Source: a virus | DNA length: 48,935 nucleotides | Direction: 5' to 3' (one strand) | IMG/VR virus record: IMGVR_UViG_3300041411_000132 | Coordinates: 1 to 48,935 of that record | Shown: piece after piece, positions 16,726 through 24,388 of the stretch | How the letters are laid out: the number at the start of each line of letters is the position of its first letter | Position numbering within the stretch: position 1 is the first letter of the stretch | Notes under the pieces: generated by a model | The model's input: only the letters and a program-made list of their open reading frames with translations | Told to the model about the DNA's origin: nothing | The model's database searches: none | Translations under genes and position numbers: made by a program

Positions 16726-17004
16726 ATGTCCGTAGAAAAATCTGTTGAAATCGTTGTTCCTTCGTCTCCTGCTGATCGCGAAGCTATCTTTGCCGTGATC
16801 AAAGAAATGAGTAACTCTCTGACCCGTCAAGAAAGTGAAACTGAATACCGGAAAGACGCTATCAAAGAACTCTCGGAAAAGTACGAAATCGATAAAAAGT
16901 ATTTCCGCAACCTGCTGGTAGATTTCCATAAAGACCGCTTCGAAGAAAAATCGGACGAACAAGCTCAGTACGAAACTCTGTACGAAGCGATTGTTCCGGT
17001 TTAA
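16726..17004 (+). CDS. DsbA-like small DNA-binding protein (T4 late transcription accessory family)
   Basis: 92 aa. The segment SNSLTRQESETEYRKDAIKE followed by IDKKYFRNLL resembles T4 DsbA, a small double-strand-binding protein that enhances late transcription. The match is from memory of the family's helical pattern. Its presence fits the TAAATA late-promoter-like motifs found further on. Confidence 0.62.
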   Translation: MSVEKSVEIVVPSSPADREAIFAVIKEMSNSLTRQESETEYRKDAIKELSEKYEIDKKYFRNLLVDFHKDRFEEKSDEQAQYETLYEAIVPV

Positions 17005-17024
17005 GATTTAAAAGTTTTTCCCAA

Positions 17025-17059
17025 AGCCCCTTTACTTTCGTAGGTAAAGGGGCTATTTT
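17025..17059 (+). promoter_or_regulatory. Promoter overlapping a 10-bp hairpin (possible terminator/promoter composite)
   Basis: TTTACT at 17031-17036, 17-nt spacer, TATTTT at 17054-17059. AGCCCCTTTA (17025-17034) pairs perfectly with TAAAGGGGCT (17045-17054), then ATTTTA. The stem can terminate the upstream DsbA-like transcript while its DNA carries the -35 box of the next unit. Confidence 0.55.
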
Positions 17060-17097
17060 ATGTCTACTGAAACAAAACGTGAAGAAGGACTTAAATC

Positions 17098-17322
17098 ATG
17101 AGCATCTGGACTACTTTCAAACCAAAAGATGAACTGCCCGCCGAAGGCGAACACGTTCTGGTGCAGTATGTTGCGCTAGGCGGATCGATTCTTGTTCATG
17201 GCGCAAAGCGTTTTAAAGCGTTTGATCATATGGACCATCTGTTTTGGTTTAATGATAAAGGTGAAGCTATGCGCGGCGTAGTGACTTCCTGGACGCCGAT
17301 GGCGACAATACTTGAACTCTAA
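17098..17322 (+). CDS. Hypothetical protein, 74 aa, DUF551-like
   Basis: Opens with a Trp, then KDELPAEGEHVLVQY, and ends VTSWTPMATI, the W...LP..G..VLV...W.P layout of DUF551 phage proteins. Role unknown. SD GAAGGA upstream. Confidence 0.65.
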   Translation: MSIWTTFKPKDELPAEGEHVLVQYVALGGSILVHGAKRFKAFDHMDHLFWFNDKGEAMRGVVTSWTPMATILEL

Positions 17323-17335
17323 GAGGACTTGGATC

Positions 17336-17653
17336 ATGAAACGCAAAGTTGAAAAAGTTATTGACGATATTCATTATCGGTTGGAGGGTTCTATTGAAGC
17401 TGCTATCCTGTATCTTCAGGAAATGAAAGCCGAAGCGGACGAAAAGGGCGTCACGTATCACCTTGATTATACAAAGGATTATGGCTCATGGGGCGATCCT
17501 GATCGAGACATTATCAACCTCATTGAAAAACGCGAAGAAACTGACGAAGAGTATCAGGCGCGTTTGGAAAAAGAGCAGGCCGATAAAGCGGCTAGCCTCG
17601 ATAGCAAACGTAAGCAACTCGAACAACTGAAAAAGGAGTTGGGCGAAGAATGA
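17336..17653 (+). CDS. Hypothetical protein, 105 aa, paralogue of the 18216 gene
   Basis: Starts at ATG 17336 after AGAGGA; in-frame codons upstream overlap the previous gene. Helix EAAILYLQEMKAEA, then SWGDPDRDIINL and EETDEEYQARLEKEQ, ending in a Lys/Glu coiled coil. The middle motifs recur in the protein at 18216-18584 (DPGDRDEEKS, DETDEEAKARQ), so the two are diverged copies. Function unknown. Confidence 0.7.
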   Translation: MKRKVEKVIDDIHYRLEGSIEAAILYLQEMKAEADEKGVTYHLDYTKDYGSWGDPDRDIINLIEKREETDEEYQARLEKEQADKAASLDSKRKQLEQLKKELGEE

Positions 17654-17871
17654 CTTATGCAGAATGGAAAGCTGACTTCAAACAAAATCGTCCACACGAG
17701 CGATTGGGTCAGGCATATATCAATGACTTCTACAACGGTCTTTGGACTGAGTTGTTCTATACAAACGACGAAGAGAAGGCCCAACGCTTAATCATGGATC
17801 ATCTGGAAAACATTCAGCATTGGCCGAACGTTCCGCCCGTACTTGACCGCACTCGGTATATCCCAAAATGA
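17650..17871 (+). CDS. Hypothetical protein, 73 aa
   Basis: Not recognised. Overlaps its neighbours by 4 nt on both sides. Helical N-terminus, Pro-rich C-terminus (WPNVPPVLDRTRYIP). Confidence 0.66.
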   Translation: MTYAEWKADFKQNRPHERLGQAYINDFYNGLWTELFYTNDEEKAQRLIMDHLENIQHWPNVPPVLDRTRYIPK

Positions 17872-18206
17872 AAATGAAAATGAAACTTGACGAAGATAAA
17901 ACGCGTTACGAGCTTTTCAAAGAAGATGCTCAGAAGGATATCCGCGCCTATCAGGATAAGCTGATGGGTGATGGTACTTGGTCCTATGTGGCGCAAGTCG
18001 AGCAGCTTGAAAAGCTTTCGATCAACATGAGCGGACGGATGATGATTTACCTCTTCGGCGAACAACTCGGAAATCATCTTGCTGAGAAGTTCGTTGTTGA
18101 ATGTCACCGAAACCTCCTTTACTTCCTCCGTCAACTCACCAGCGAATACAGGTTCTTTATTCTGTATGAACTGAAGAATAACAAAAACCTATTTGCTAAC
18201 GGTTAA
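17868..18206 (+). CDS. Hypothetical protein, 112 aa
   Basis: Not recognised. Starts MKMKMKLDEDKTRYELF and looks wholly helical. SD is not obvious; translation is probably coupled through the ATGA overlap. Confidence 0.66.
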   Translation: MKMKMKLDEDKTRYELFKEDAQKDIRAYQDKLMGDGTWSYVAQVEQLEKLSINMSGRMMIYLFGEQLGNHLAEKFVVECHRNLLYFLRQLTSEYRFFILYELKNNKNLFANG

Positions 18207-18215
18207 GGAACTGAT

Positions 18216-18584
18216 ATGATTATCCCTAAGAAAAAGATCGTCGGCGAACGCACCGATATTTGCCTTTGGACGATTGATGGCTATACTCTCGAAGAGGCGA
18301 TTCAGTACCTTCGCGAGCGCGCTGACGGAATGCCGGAAGGCTCTACGTTCGAATGGTCCAACGATGACCCCGGCGACCGCGACGAAGAGAAGAGCTTGAA
18401 GCTGGTCTATATGCGCGATGAAACGGACGAAGAAGCCAAAGCACGTCAGGATTCGGCTCAGCTTGTCTTCCTAACGCGCCAAAGGATCCAGGAACACGTT
18501 GACCGTCGGGCTTACGACGAACTCCATAAGAGGTTTGGACAAAATGAGAACGTTTATCGACGACATCACCGGGATCGTGTTTGA
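18216..18584 (+). CDS. Hypothetical protein, 122 aa, paralogue of the 17336 gene
   Basis: AAGGAA upstream of ATG. YTLEEAIQYLRERA, NDDPGDRDEEKS and RDETDEEAKARQ repeat the order of motifs in the 17336 protein. The C-terminus is basic and runs over the start of the next gene. Function unknown. Confidence 0.68.
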   Translation: MIIPKKKIVGERTDICLWTIDGYTLEEAIQYLRERADGMPEGSTFEWSNDDPGDRDEEKSLKLVYMRDETDEEAKARQDSAQLVFLTRQRIQEHVDRRAYDELHKRFGQNENVYRRHHRDRV

Positions 18585-18738
18585 CTACGAAATCGGCAAC
18601 GGGGTGATTCAGTTACGGACGCCGCTCGCGACCATTGAAGAACTTACGGCGGTCTGTGAAATCGTGGCCACCTTAGACTTGAACGACATTAAAATGGGCT
18701 CGCTCTTTAGGAAGAATAATGATCTTAGTAGCGATTGA
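18544..18738 (+). CDS. Hypothetical protein, 64 aa
   Basis: ATG at 18544 with AAGAGG upstream is preferred over the in-frame 18499 start, which has none. Overlaps the previous gene by 41 nt and the next by 20 nt. Not recognised. Confidence 0.58.
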   Translation: MRTFIDDITGIVFDYEIGNGVIQLRTPLATIEELTAVCEIVATLDLNDIKMGSLFRKNNDLSSD

Positions 18739-19051
18739 CTTTGACGATGTGATAAGCGACCAACCGTCGCGCTGGCTCCAGATCATGTACCTGATGGAAC
18801 AATTGAACTTTCACGTGATCGTGGTTACTTATCGCTCTCCGACCTGTTACCCCGAGGATCTGGATTTTCTTCGGGAGAAGGGGTATAAGGTCATCATGAC
18901 CGGCCAGAAGGCTAAGCGACCGTTTGTTAAGGCACTCGGCTACGAGCCGAAGATTTGGATTGACGATACTCCAGAATCGATTCTCTTCGACTACAACGTG
19001 TTTCAAGCTTCATTTTTCCAAAACGAAAAACATGACTTTTCGTTAAAATAA
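18719..19051 (+). CDS. HAD-like phosphatase-type protein, 110 aa
   Basis: DFDD (7-10) is HAD motif I, VVTYRSP motif II, and WIDDTPESI the motif IV-like acidic pair. It lacks a cap domain. Similar short HAD proteins are common in phages; they may be nucleotidases or polynucleotide phosphatases. Substrate unknown. Confidence 0.7.
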   Translation: MILVAIDFDDVISDQPSRWLQIMYLMEQLNFHVIVVTYRSPTCYPEDLDFLREKGYKVIMTGQKAKRPFVKALGYEPKIWIDDTPESILFDYNVFQASFFQNEKHDFSLK

Positions 19052-19053
19052 AG

Positions 19054-19082
19054 CTTTACCGATGAGAAAGATGTCGATAAGA
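19054..19082 (+). promoter_or_regulatory. Predicted sigma70-like promoter
   Basis: TTTACC at 19054-19059, 17-nt spacer, TAAGAT at 19077-19082, directly after the HAD gene stop. Confidence 0.65.
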
Positions 19083-19127
19083 TAGGCGCTTCTTTGGAAC
19101 AAAACTAAAAAGGTTCTTTGGTATATT

Positions 19128-19487
19128 ATGAAAGTTAAATTTGAAGATCTGAAAGACGGCGCGATTATCTACAAAGTCACTGTGTGGGGCGACTTTGAAG
19201 TTCGCGCCTTCGCCCAAGCGATGTTGATCATCGGCGAACCTTACGAAAGTAAACTCACCGCGCCCGAGTTGTTCTGTAGGTTCAAAGTAATCGATCAGAA
19301 ACATCATTATATTACAGACTTTTCTCTGCGCGATGCGAACATCGTCCCAAACACCTATAACCTCCATCAAGCGTTTACGACTCGCGAAGAAGCGAACGCC
19401 TACCTGGAACGCATTCTGAATCCTGATTTTCATACGGATTTTGAACGTGAACATTTTCGTAAATCGATTTCTCGGGCTTGTTTTTAA
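19128..19487 (+). CDS. Hypothetical protein, 119 aa
   Basis: First gene after a predicted promoter. Not recognised; mixed alpha/beta, with EEANAYLERIL near the C-terminus. Confidence 0.68.
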   Translation: MKVKFEDLKDGAIIYKVTVWGDFEVRAFAQAMLIIGEPYESKLTAPELFCRFKVIDQKHHYITDFSLRDANIVPNTYNLHQAFTTREEANAYLERILNPDFHTDFEREHFRKSISRACF

Positions 19488-19654
19488 TGCAAATTCTTTT
19501 GGCTGTAAACGTTATCGCGATGGTCGCCATTCTGTGTCTTTTGAACGGAAGCGGCGCGCTTAAATTCTGTATCCAGTTTACTTTATTGATGTTGGTCGGT
19601 ACGAACGTGTTCTTCTTTCTGAAAACCACCGGCTATATTTTCCAACTCTCTTAA
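19487..19654 (+). CDS. Small membrane protein, 55 aa
   Basis: ATG shares a base with the previous stop. Two hydrophobic stretches (ILLAVNVIAMVAILCLL and CIQFTLLMLVGTNVFFFL) joined by a short polar turn predict two transmembrane helices. No known function; small membrane proteins of this kind often act in exclusion or lysis timing, which is not shown here. Confidence 0.62.
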   Translation: MQILLAVNVIAMVAILCLLNGSGALKFCIQFTLLMLVGTNVFFFLKTTGYIFQLS

Positions 19655-19665
19655 GAGAATTAATT

Positions 19666-20076
19666 ATGAACATCCTTACTGAAGCGACAAAAGAAGATTT
19701 CCGTAAGCTCGTGGCTGCTGCATCTGAGCTTCGCGAAGTCCGCGCTATTTGCGTTCATAACGTCGATGACGACGGCGATGTCCAGAACGACTTGGTTGTT
19801 GGGCGCGAATACATTATGCGAGTTGCTGGGGATAATTTTGACTTCTTTGAAGTTGATAGTGACCCAAATTCAGAACCGGTTTGGGAAAGCTTTACTGAAA
19901 ATTACGGGCGCTGGAAGTTCTTCAAACTGAAAGAATATTCCGACGTCGAATTGCTCGCCAAAAAAGAACTTGAAGCCGAATCGACCGACGTTTTGATTGA
20001 GCGCTATAAGACCTATACGTTCCAGGCGGCACTCATGAAAATCATTATTGCCGAACGCGTTAAAGGTATCATCTAA
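19666..20076 (+). CDS. Hypothetical protein, 136 aa
   Basis: Not recognised. Acidic N-terminal half with DDDGDVQNDLVVGREY, resembling a small beta barrel, then a helical C-terminal half. SD AAGAGA. Confidence 0.68.
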   Translation: MNILTEATKEDFRKLVAAASELREVRAICVHNVDDDGDVQNDLVVGREYIMRVAGDNFDFFEVDSDPNSEPVWESFTENYGRWKFFKLKEYSDVELLAKKELEAESTDVLIERYKTYTFQAALMKIIIAERVKGII

Positions 20077-20077
20077 A

Positions 20078-20536
20078 ATGAAAGTTAAACTTATTGATTA
20101 TCCAGCCGGTTATCAGATCCGCGTAACTACCTGGGAAAACGACGGCGATGATTATGAAACTAACATCATCAGCGGTCTGACCTACGAAGACGCTAAGTTC
20201 TATCAGGAACTTTCTAACCTCTTCACTTCCCGTAACAACCCGAAACTGGGTGGAGGGATGGGCAACGAAGACCAAGACGCCGAAGGCTTAAAAATCGCCT
20301 TGGAGGAAGTTCTTGAAAACCATCCAAAGATCAGCGATAATCTGAAGCTGGAAATTGAAGACGCCAAATCGGAAGATGATGCGATTTACGCGTTCTTCTA
20401 CGAATTCCTTAATGATCCAGTACAATATGACTACGGTTTCTGTCGCGTAGCTGAAAGTTTTAAGGTATTCTATCTACCAGACGCTATTCTGATTGAATAC
20501 GACGAACCGGACGAAATCACCAAGGATTTTGTGTAA
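20078..20536 (+). CDS. Hypothetical protein, 152 aa
   Basis: ATG at 20078, one base after the previous stop; the longer in-frame start lies inside the previous gene. Strongly acidic. Not recognised. Confidence 0.67.
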   Translation: MKVKLIDYPAGYQIRVTTWENDGDDYETNIISGLTYEDAKFYQELSNLFTSRNNPKLGGGMGNEDQDAEGLKIALEEVLENHPKISDNLKLEIEDAKSEDDAIYAFFYEFLNDPVQYDYGFCRVAESFKVFYLPDAILIEYDEPDEITKDFV

Positions 20537-20772
20537 TGAAAATGCTACTAGGTCTTATCGTCGTCGTTGTTCTCCTTTCGGGTTGCGTCACTCACCACGA
20601 AAAGGAAATGGCGATGAAGAAAAACCTTTGTGTTCAGTTCGGGATGACCTGGCAAGAATTCCAGTTTCCTGAGCTGGGGGAAACAGATATTATCTGTCTC
20701 GACGAAAAGACCGGTGAACACGTCTATATGGAACTTGTTCCAGAAAAGAATGTTCGGCCTTCCGTTTACTAA
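20536..20772 (+). CDS. Small predicted lipoprotein, 78 aa
   Basis: N-terminal signal MKMLLGLIVVVVLLSGC with the lipobox LSGC; cleavage before the Cys would leave about 62 residues, probably in the periplasm. Two further Cys could pair. Function unknown; superinfection exclusion is one possibility. Confidence 0.68.
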   Translation: MKMLLGLIVVVVLLSGCVTHHEKEMAMKKNLCVQFGMTWQEFQFPELGETDIICLDEKTGEHVYMELVPEKNVRPSVY

Positions 20773-20801
20773 TACCTTTCCAGTTAAAGAAGGATTATAT
20801 C

Positions 20802-21209
20802 ATGAAGATCAAATTCGACATTCGTCAATTCTGTGGTATCGATAACAATGAATACGATGTGTTCAAATTTGTTACCTTTATTAAGGCCGTTCGAGACGAA
20901 CTTAATCTGGGTTTGAAAGACGCAAAGGATCTTTGTGACGTTGCTCGCGACCGCTATAATGAAGGTTGCCGTGATTTTGTTATTGTGGACTTAGACCTTG
21001 AAACTAATTTCAAATATCTGACTGTCAATCCTCGTTTGGCTGATCCTGGATTAGCGTATCTGTTGAAGGTGGTACAAGTTGTTAGCGAACCAATCCAAGA
21101 CGCTTGTGCGTTGCTAAAAGAAGCTACAATGAAACTCTTGGAAGCAGATTCTTATCAAAATGCTCTTGATGTATTAACTGTTCTTATCCGTTTGGAGAAT
21201 AAAGACTAA
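20802..21209 (+). CDS. Ribosomal L7/L12 C-terminal-domain-like protein, 135 aa
   Basis: FIKAVRDELNLGLKDAKDLC (26-45) closely follows the L7/L12 C-terminal pattern KIxVIKxVRExTGLGLKEAKDLV. The rest is helical. Such domains recruit translation factors to the ribosome; whether this protein does so is inference. Confidence 0.65.
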   Translation: MKIKFDIRQFCGIDNNEYDVFKFVTFIKAVRDELNLGLKDAKDLCDVARDRYNEGCRDFVIVDLDLETNFKYLTVNPRLADPGLAYLLKVVQVVSEPIQDACALLKEATMKLLEADSYQNALDVLTVLIRLENKD

Positions 21210-21370
21210 TGCGCTTCCCGATGAATGAAGATTACGAACCGCTGCCGATTGATCCAGAAGAACGCTGGAAGATTGTAGTACAACGCGATGAGAAACTGGC
21301 CGAACTCTTCGAAGCTGAAGAAGATTCTCGTGGCCGCGACGAAGATGACCGCTACGCAGATATGCGCTAA
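21209..21370 (+). CDS. Small acidic hypothetical protein, 53 aa
   Basis: ATG shares a base with the previous stop (TAATG). Over a third of residues are Asp, Glu or Arg, ending EDSRGRDEDDRYADMR. Not recognised. Confidence 0.55.
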   Translation: MRFPMNEDYEPLPIDPEERWKIVVQRDEKLAELFEAEEDSRGRDEDDRYADMR

Positions 21371-21383
21371 AGGGATTTAGATT

Positions 21384-21785
21384 ATGCACTTCTTAGTTTA
21401 CAGAATAAAAAATCTCTTGACTAATGAACAATACGTTGGCGTTCATAAGACCTTGAATAAAAATGATTCTTACATGGGTTCGGGCTCCGAGATTAAGCTT
21501 GCGATCCAGCAACACGGAATCGAAAACTTCAAGAAGTCCATAATCAAAATCTGCTCCACCGAAGACGAAATGTATGCCTACGAAAAGAAACTGGTTACTC
21601 CAGAGTTCGTTTCGCGTAAGGATGTTTTGAATTCAAACTTAGGTGGTCGCGGGAGTTTCTACGCTTCAAACTTCCGCTACAACTCTAACCGTGGTTTTGC
21701 TCGGCTCGCTCGCGATAACCCTGAACTCCATCGTCAAATTTCGTTGAAGGGTTATTACGCTTCGAGTATTTCTAAATGTGCATGA
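21384..21785 (+). CDS. GIY-YIG-like protein, 133 aa (possible homing-endonuclease relative)
   Basis: LVYRIKNLLTNEQYVGVHKT (4-23) with DSYMGSGSEIKLAI and GIENFKKSII is the pattern of phage GIY-YIG/Seg-type proteins, with Y and V-G in place of the canonical GIY and YIG. YAYEKKLV carries the Glu expected late in the nuclease core. No neighbouring gene looks interrupted. Confidence 0.62.
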   Translation: MHFLVYRIKNLLTNEQYVGVHKTLNKNDSYMGSGSEIKLAIQQHGIENFKKSIIKICSTEDEMYAYEKKLVTPEFVSRKDVLNSNLGGRGSFYASNFRYNSNRGFARLARDNPELHRQISLKGYYASSISKCA

Positions 21786-22231
21786 TCGATAGTTTGATTC
21801 AGTACAAAACCTATTCCACCAAAGAAGAAATAGATTGTGCCCTAGACATTATCCGTCTCGGGCGGATCTACACCCCCGGCTGCGGCCTGATCCTTCGGAT
21901 GACGAAAAAACGTTGGAGCGAGTATCAACTTGAGAAAGTTGTTATTGCCTACGCCTTTAACGAAAACAACGAACCGTACGCGGTCGGCTGTATTGTCGTA
22001 GACCGCAAGACCGCACTCCCTTCCTGGTCTACCTTCAGCATAGACCAAAACATGCCAAACGATTATCTGCGTATCAATGTATGGGTTAAACCTAAGTTCA
22101 GACGCTGCGGAATTGGTGCCAGGTTGATGACGAACGCTGAGGTCAATACCTTACCGGGCGTAGAGTGTTACGACACCGGGGCAGCCGCTCGCAAGCTCTA
22201 CGGCACGCTAAAATATTCTCGCTTAACGTGA
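21776..22231 (+). CDS. GNAT-like acetyltransferase, 151 aa
   Basis: INVWVKPKFRRCGIGARLM is the beta-4/acetyl-CoA loop of GNAT enzymes (R-x-x-G-I-G-x-x-L). ARKLYGTLKY near the end matches the C-terminal helix and strand. Substrate unknown. Overlaps the GIY-YIG-like gene by 10 nt; ATG at 21776 or 21782. Confidence 0.68.
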   Translation: MCMIDSLIQYKTYSTKEEIDCALDIIRLGRIYTPGCGLILRMTKKRWSEYQLEKVVIAYAFNENNEPYAVGCIVVDRKTALPSWSTFSIDQNMPNDYLRINVWVKPKFRRCGIGARLMTNAEVNTLPGVECYDTGAAARKLYGTLKYSRLT

Positions 22232-22239
22232 AATAACTC

Positions 22240-22268
22240 TTTACCTCTAGAATCTTTCTCTATATCAT
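22240..22268 (+). promoter_or_regulatory. Predicted sigma70-like promoter
   Basis: TTTACC at 22240-22245, 17-nt spacer, TATCAT at 22263-22268, in the gap before the 22313 gene. Confidence 0.65.
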
Positions 22269-22312
22269 CGCGTCTACTTTGTTACTACTTCCCTTTAAAA
22301 GAGAATTAAATC

Positions 22313-22690
22313 ATGGATAAGCAAGAAGTTTTTGAACTGGCTGTAATCCGCGCAAATAAGATGACCAAACAAGCCTTGAATAGTGATGGTAATTGCGCTT
22401 ATCGTTCCCCAAGCGGTCCATGTCTTATTGGCGCGATGATCAAAGATGAGTTTTACAGCGAAGATATGGAAAACTTAGGCGCCGATGAACTTATCGTTGT
22501 AAATGCTTTGATCGCGAGCGGCATTGAAGTTAACAATTCGAATGACGAACAATTTCTTTTGGAACTCCAAGAACTCCACGATGGTCTCAGCGACAACAAC
22601 TTGTATGAGGCTGCGTTCAAGTCTTCTTTGTTAAAAGGACTTCGCGAATTTGCCGTGGAGTATGAGTTGGAGTTTCCAAAATATGAATGA
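22313..22690 (+). CDS. Conserved-looking phage hypothetical protein, 125 aa
   Basis: CAYRSPSGPCLIGAMIKDEFY resembles a Cys-x-Tyr-Arg-x-Pro motif seen in uncharacterised phage proteins. Mostly helical. Function unknown. Confidence 0.7.
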   Translation: MDKQEVFELAVIRANKMTKQALNSDGNCAYRSPSGPCLIGAMIKDEFYSEDMENLGADELIVVNALIASGIEVNNSNDEQFLLELQELHDGLSDNNLYEAAFKSSLLKGLREFAVEYELEFPKYE

Positions 22691-22841
22691 GCACGATATC
22701 CGCGACTTCGTAGAATGGGATGATGAAATCTCTACCGGTGAACATGCCGTTCTCGTTTGGTCCGTCAAAACTGGCTACTACTTTACTCAGTATGGGTTTG
22801 TCCTCGGCGACGAACTTAAGATTGTTGCAAGGAAGAAGTAA
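22683..22841 (+). CDS. Hypothetical protein, 52 aa
   Basis: Starts at ATG 22683, overlapping the previous gene by 8 nt. Small beta-rich protein (HAVLVWSVKTGYYFTQYGFV). Not recognised. Confidence 0.55.
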   Translation: MNEHDIRDFVEWDDEISTGEHAVLVWSVKTGYYFTQYGFVLGDELKIVARKK

Positions 22842-22842
22842 G

Positions 22843-23010
22843 ATGAAATTTTTCACTCCGAAGGCTCCAGAGAATAAGTATATCCCAACTCACAAATGGT
22901 TCGCGTGGTATCCGATCCGAACGCTTCGGGGCGAAATTGTTTGGTTGGAAACGGTCTATCGTAAACGCTGGGGCGATTCGCGTCTGAGCTACTGGGAATA
23001 TTCTGTATGA
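22843..23010 (+). CDS. Hypothetical protein, 55 aa, paralogue of the next gene
   Basis: ATG at 22843 with AGGAAGAAG upstream. HKWFAWYPIRTLRGEIVWLE matches the next gene's VWYAWFPVLTQQREIVWFE position by position, so the two are a tandem duplication. Function unknown. Confidence 0.62.
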   Translation: MKFFTPKAPENKYIPTHKWFAWYPIRTLRGEIVWLETVYRKRWGDSRLSYWEYSV

Positions 23011-23216
23011 TATTTCAACTTCCTTCGAAGTCGGTCAATAAAACTAAACCAGTTAGTGATGTCTGGTATGCCTGGTTTCCGGTTTTAACCCAACAACGCG
23101 AAATCGTTTGGTTTGAACTTGTCCTTCGCACTCGCGTTAAGAAGTGGGTTTGTGCGGACCACGGCTGGATCGAAAGCGGTTTCAAGTACAAATATGAACG
23201 GTGGCTATCGAAATGA
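23007..23216 (+). CDS. Hypothetical protein, 69 aa, paralogue of the previous gene
   Basis: Overlaps the previous stop by 4 nt. Shares the aromatic W-Y/F-A-W-Y/F-P...REIVW core with it and has an extra basic C-terminal extension (KYKYERW). Confidence 0.62.
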   Translation: MIFQLPSKSVNKTKPVSDVWYAWFPVLTQQREIVWFELVLRTRVKKWVCADHGWIESGFKYKYERWLSK

Positions 23217-23455
23217 TAACTGTAATAAAATGGCCATCAACCGGACATACAGCCCCAGGTTACATGGGGTTTCCGAGTGAATATATTACCTATGACGCAG
23301 ACGATTATCTGTGTTGGGTCAGACCTATCGTTAATGGTGCTATCGAAAAACTCGAAAGTAGAATTGAAACTCTAGAGAAAGAAAATAACGCTTTAAAAGC
23401 GAATAAGCTTAAAGTAAAATTCAACGCAAAATTGGGCGCGTGGGTGGTGGTATGA
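23213..23455 (+). CDS. Hypothetical coiled-coil protein, 80 aa
   Basis: ATG at 23213 overlaps the previous stop; an in-frame GTG at 23201 is less likely. The stretch EKLESRIETLEKENNALKA is a leucine-heptad coiled coil, probably a dimer. Not recognised. Confidence 0.62.
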   Translation: MITVIKWPSTGHTAPGYMGFPSEYITYDADDYLCWVRPIVNGAIEKLESRIETLEKENNALKANKLKVKFNAKLGAWVVV

Positions 23456-23901
23456 TCATCAACGGCTTCTCTGGAGAACATCGGTTCCTTTCGAACTTCT
23501 GGCCGTCGCCGATTACCTATAAAGGTCACAAATGGCCTTGCGTAGAAAACGCTTATCAGTGGGCGAAAGGTGGTTGTCTGGAAGGGTTGGTCGAAGACTA
23601 CCAAACTCTTGCTCCGGGTAAGGCCAAGCGCTTCGGTAAGAAATTGGCGGTTTGCGAAAATTGGGATACGAAGAAGGTTTGGGTAATGCTTGCCCTTTCT
23701 TTCGCAAAATATCAACAAAATCCAGATTTGGCTGAAAAACTTCTTGCTACCGGGAACGATGATATAGTAGAATTTAATTCATGGGGCGACGTGTACTGGG
23801 GCCAGGTCTTACGAAATGGTAAGCAGGTCGGGGAAAATCGCCTAGGAAGAATTCTAATGACCGTAAGGTCGAATTTACGCGGCGAAGGACTTATACTATG
23901 A
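23452..23901 (+). CDS. NADAR-domain protein (YbiA-like, DUF1768)
   Basis: 149 aa from ATG 23452. FSGEHRFLSNFWPSPI, VENAYQWAK, APGKAKRFGKKL, MLALSFAKYQQNP and the late ENRLGRILMTVRSNL segment are the standard NADAR order. NADAR proteins are N-glycosidases; some remove ADP-ribose from guanine bases placed by DarT-type toxins, others act in riboflavin intermediate turnover. In a phage an anti-DarT role is attractive, more so with DUF4326 and NAMPT genes in the same genome, but it is inference. Overlaps the denV gene by 4 nt. Confidence 0.85.
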   Translation: MIINGFSGEHRFLSNFWPSPITYKGHKWPCVENAYQWAKGGCLEGLVEDYQTLAPGKAKRFGKKLAVCENWDTKKVWVMLALSFAKYQQNPDLAEKLLATGNDDIVEFNSWGDVYWGQVLRNGKQVGENRLGRILMTVRSNLRGEGLIL

Positions 23902-24311
23902 CTCGTATAAATGTTGTTCCAGTTTCTGAATTGATGGATCAACACCTTCTCGCAGAATTGCGCGAATTACCTCGGATGTTTACCTATATCGAGAAGCATA
24001 TGGTGAATAAGTCCTATTCTGGTCCTAGCGAATACACGATGGGTGCGGGCCATATGAAGTTCTTTTCGGATAAAGGTCAATTTCTTTACTCGCGAATGTC
24101 TGACCTTTATCACGAATCGGTTAAACGCGGATTCAATTTCAAATTCGACGCGGACGATTGGGCTTCGCGTTATATGTGCCTCCCTCTTTGTTTTAGCAAA
24201 GACTACGTTCCAACCGAGGACGCGCTAAAGGTTAACCGCGAACGCCTTTCTAGCAAGCTCCTAGAGCGTCCTGACTTCTATCGCTATTACGGCGTAAAAA
24301 TACAAAAATAA
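23898..24311 (+). CDS. denV: Pyrimidine dimer DNA glycosylase (T4 endonuclease V-like)
   Basis: 137 aa, the size of T4 DenV (138). MTRINVVPVSELMDQHLLAE and RELPR match T4 DenV almost residue for residue: Thr2 is the N-terminal nucleophile after Met removal and Glu23 the catalytic acid. GAGHMKFF, KRGFNFK and the C-terminal YRYYG also match. It excises UV-induced cyclobutane dimers from DNA. Confidence 0.95.
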   Translation: MTRINVVPVSELMDQHLLAELRELPRMFTYIEKHMVNKSYSGPSEYTMGAGHMKFFSDKGQFLYSRMSDLYHESVKRGFNFKFDADDWASRYMCLPLCFSKDYVPTEDALKVNRERLSSKLLERPDFYRYYGVKIQK

Positions 24312-24314
24312 ATC

Positions 24315-24342
24315 TTTACCTTCTAAGAAAAACGCGTAGAAT
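24315..24342 (+). promoter_or_regulatory. Predicted promoter, GCG-TAGAAT subfamily
   Basis: TTTACC at 24315-24320, 16-nt spacer ending AAAAACGCG, TAGAAT at 24337-24342, then GTTACTGAAGCGG. It shares this extended sequence with promoters at 27799, 29640 and 37070. Confidence 0.68.
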
Positions 24343-24388
24343 GGGTGTTACTGAAGCGGTACTTACTCCCTAAAAGGAAAATCTGAAA

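Noticed and set aside
17060-17101. 13-codon ORF between the hairpin promoter and the 17098 gene, a possible leader peptide
   Set aside because: The predicted transcription start lies inside it and it has no ribosome site, so it is probably just leader sequence.
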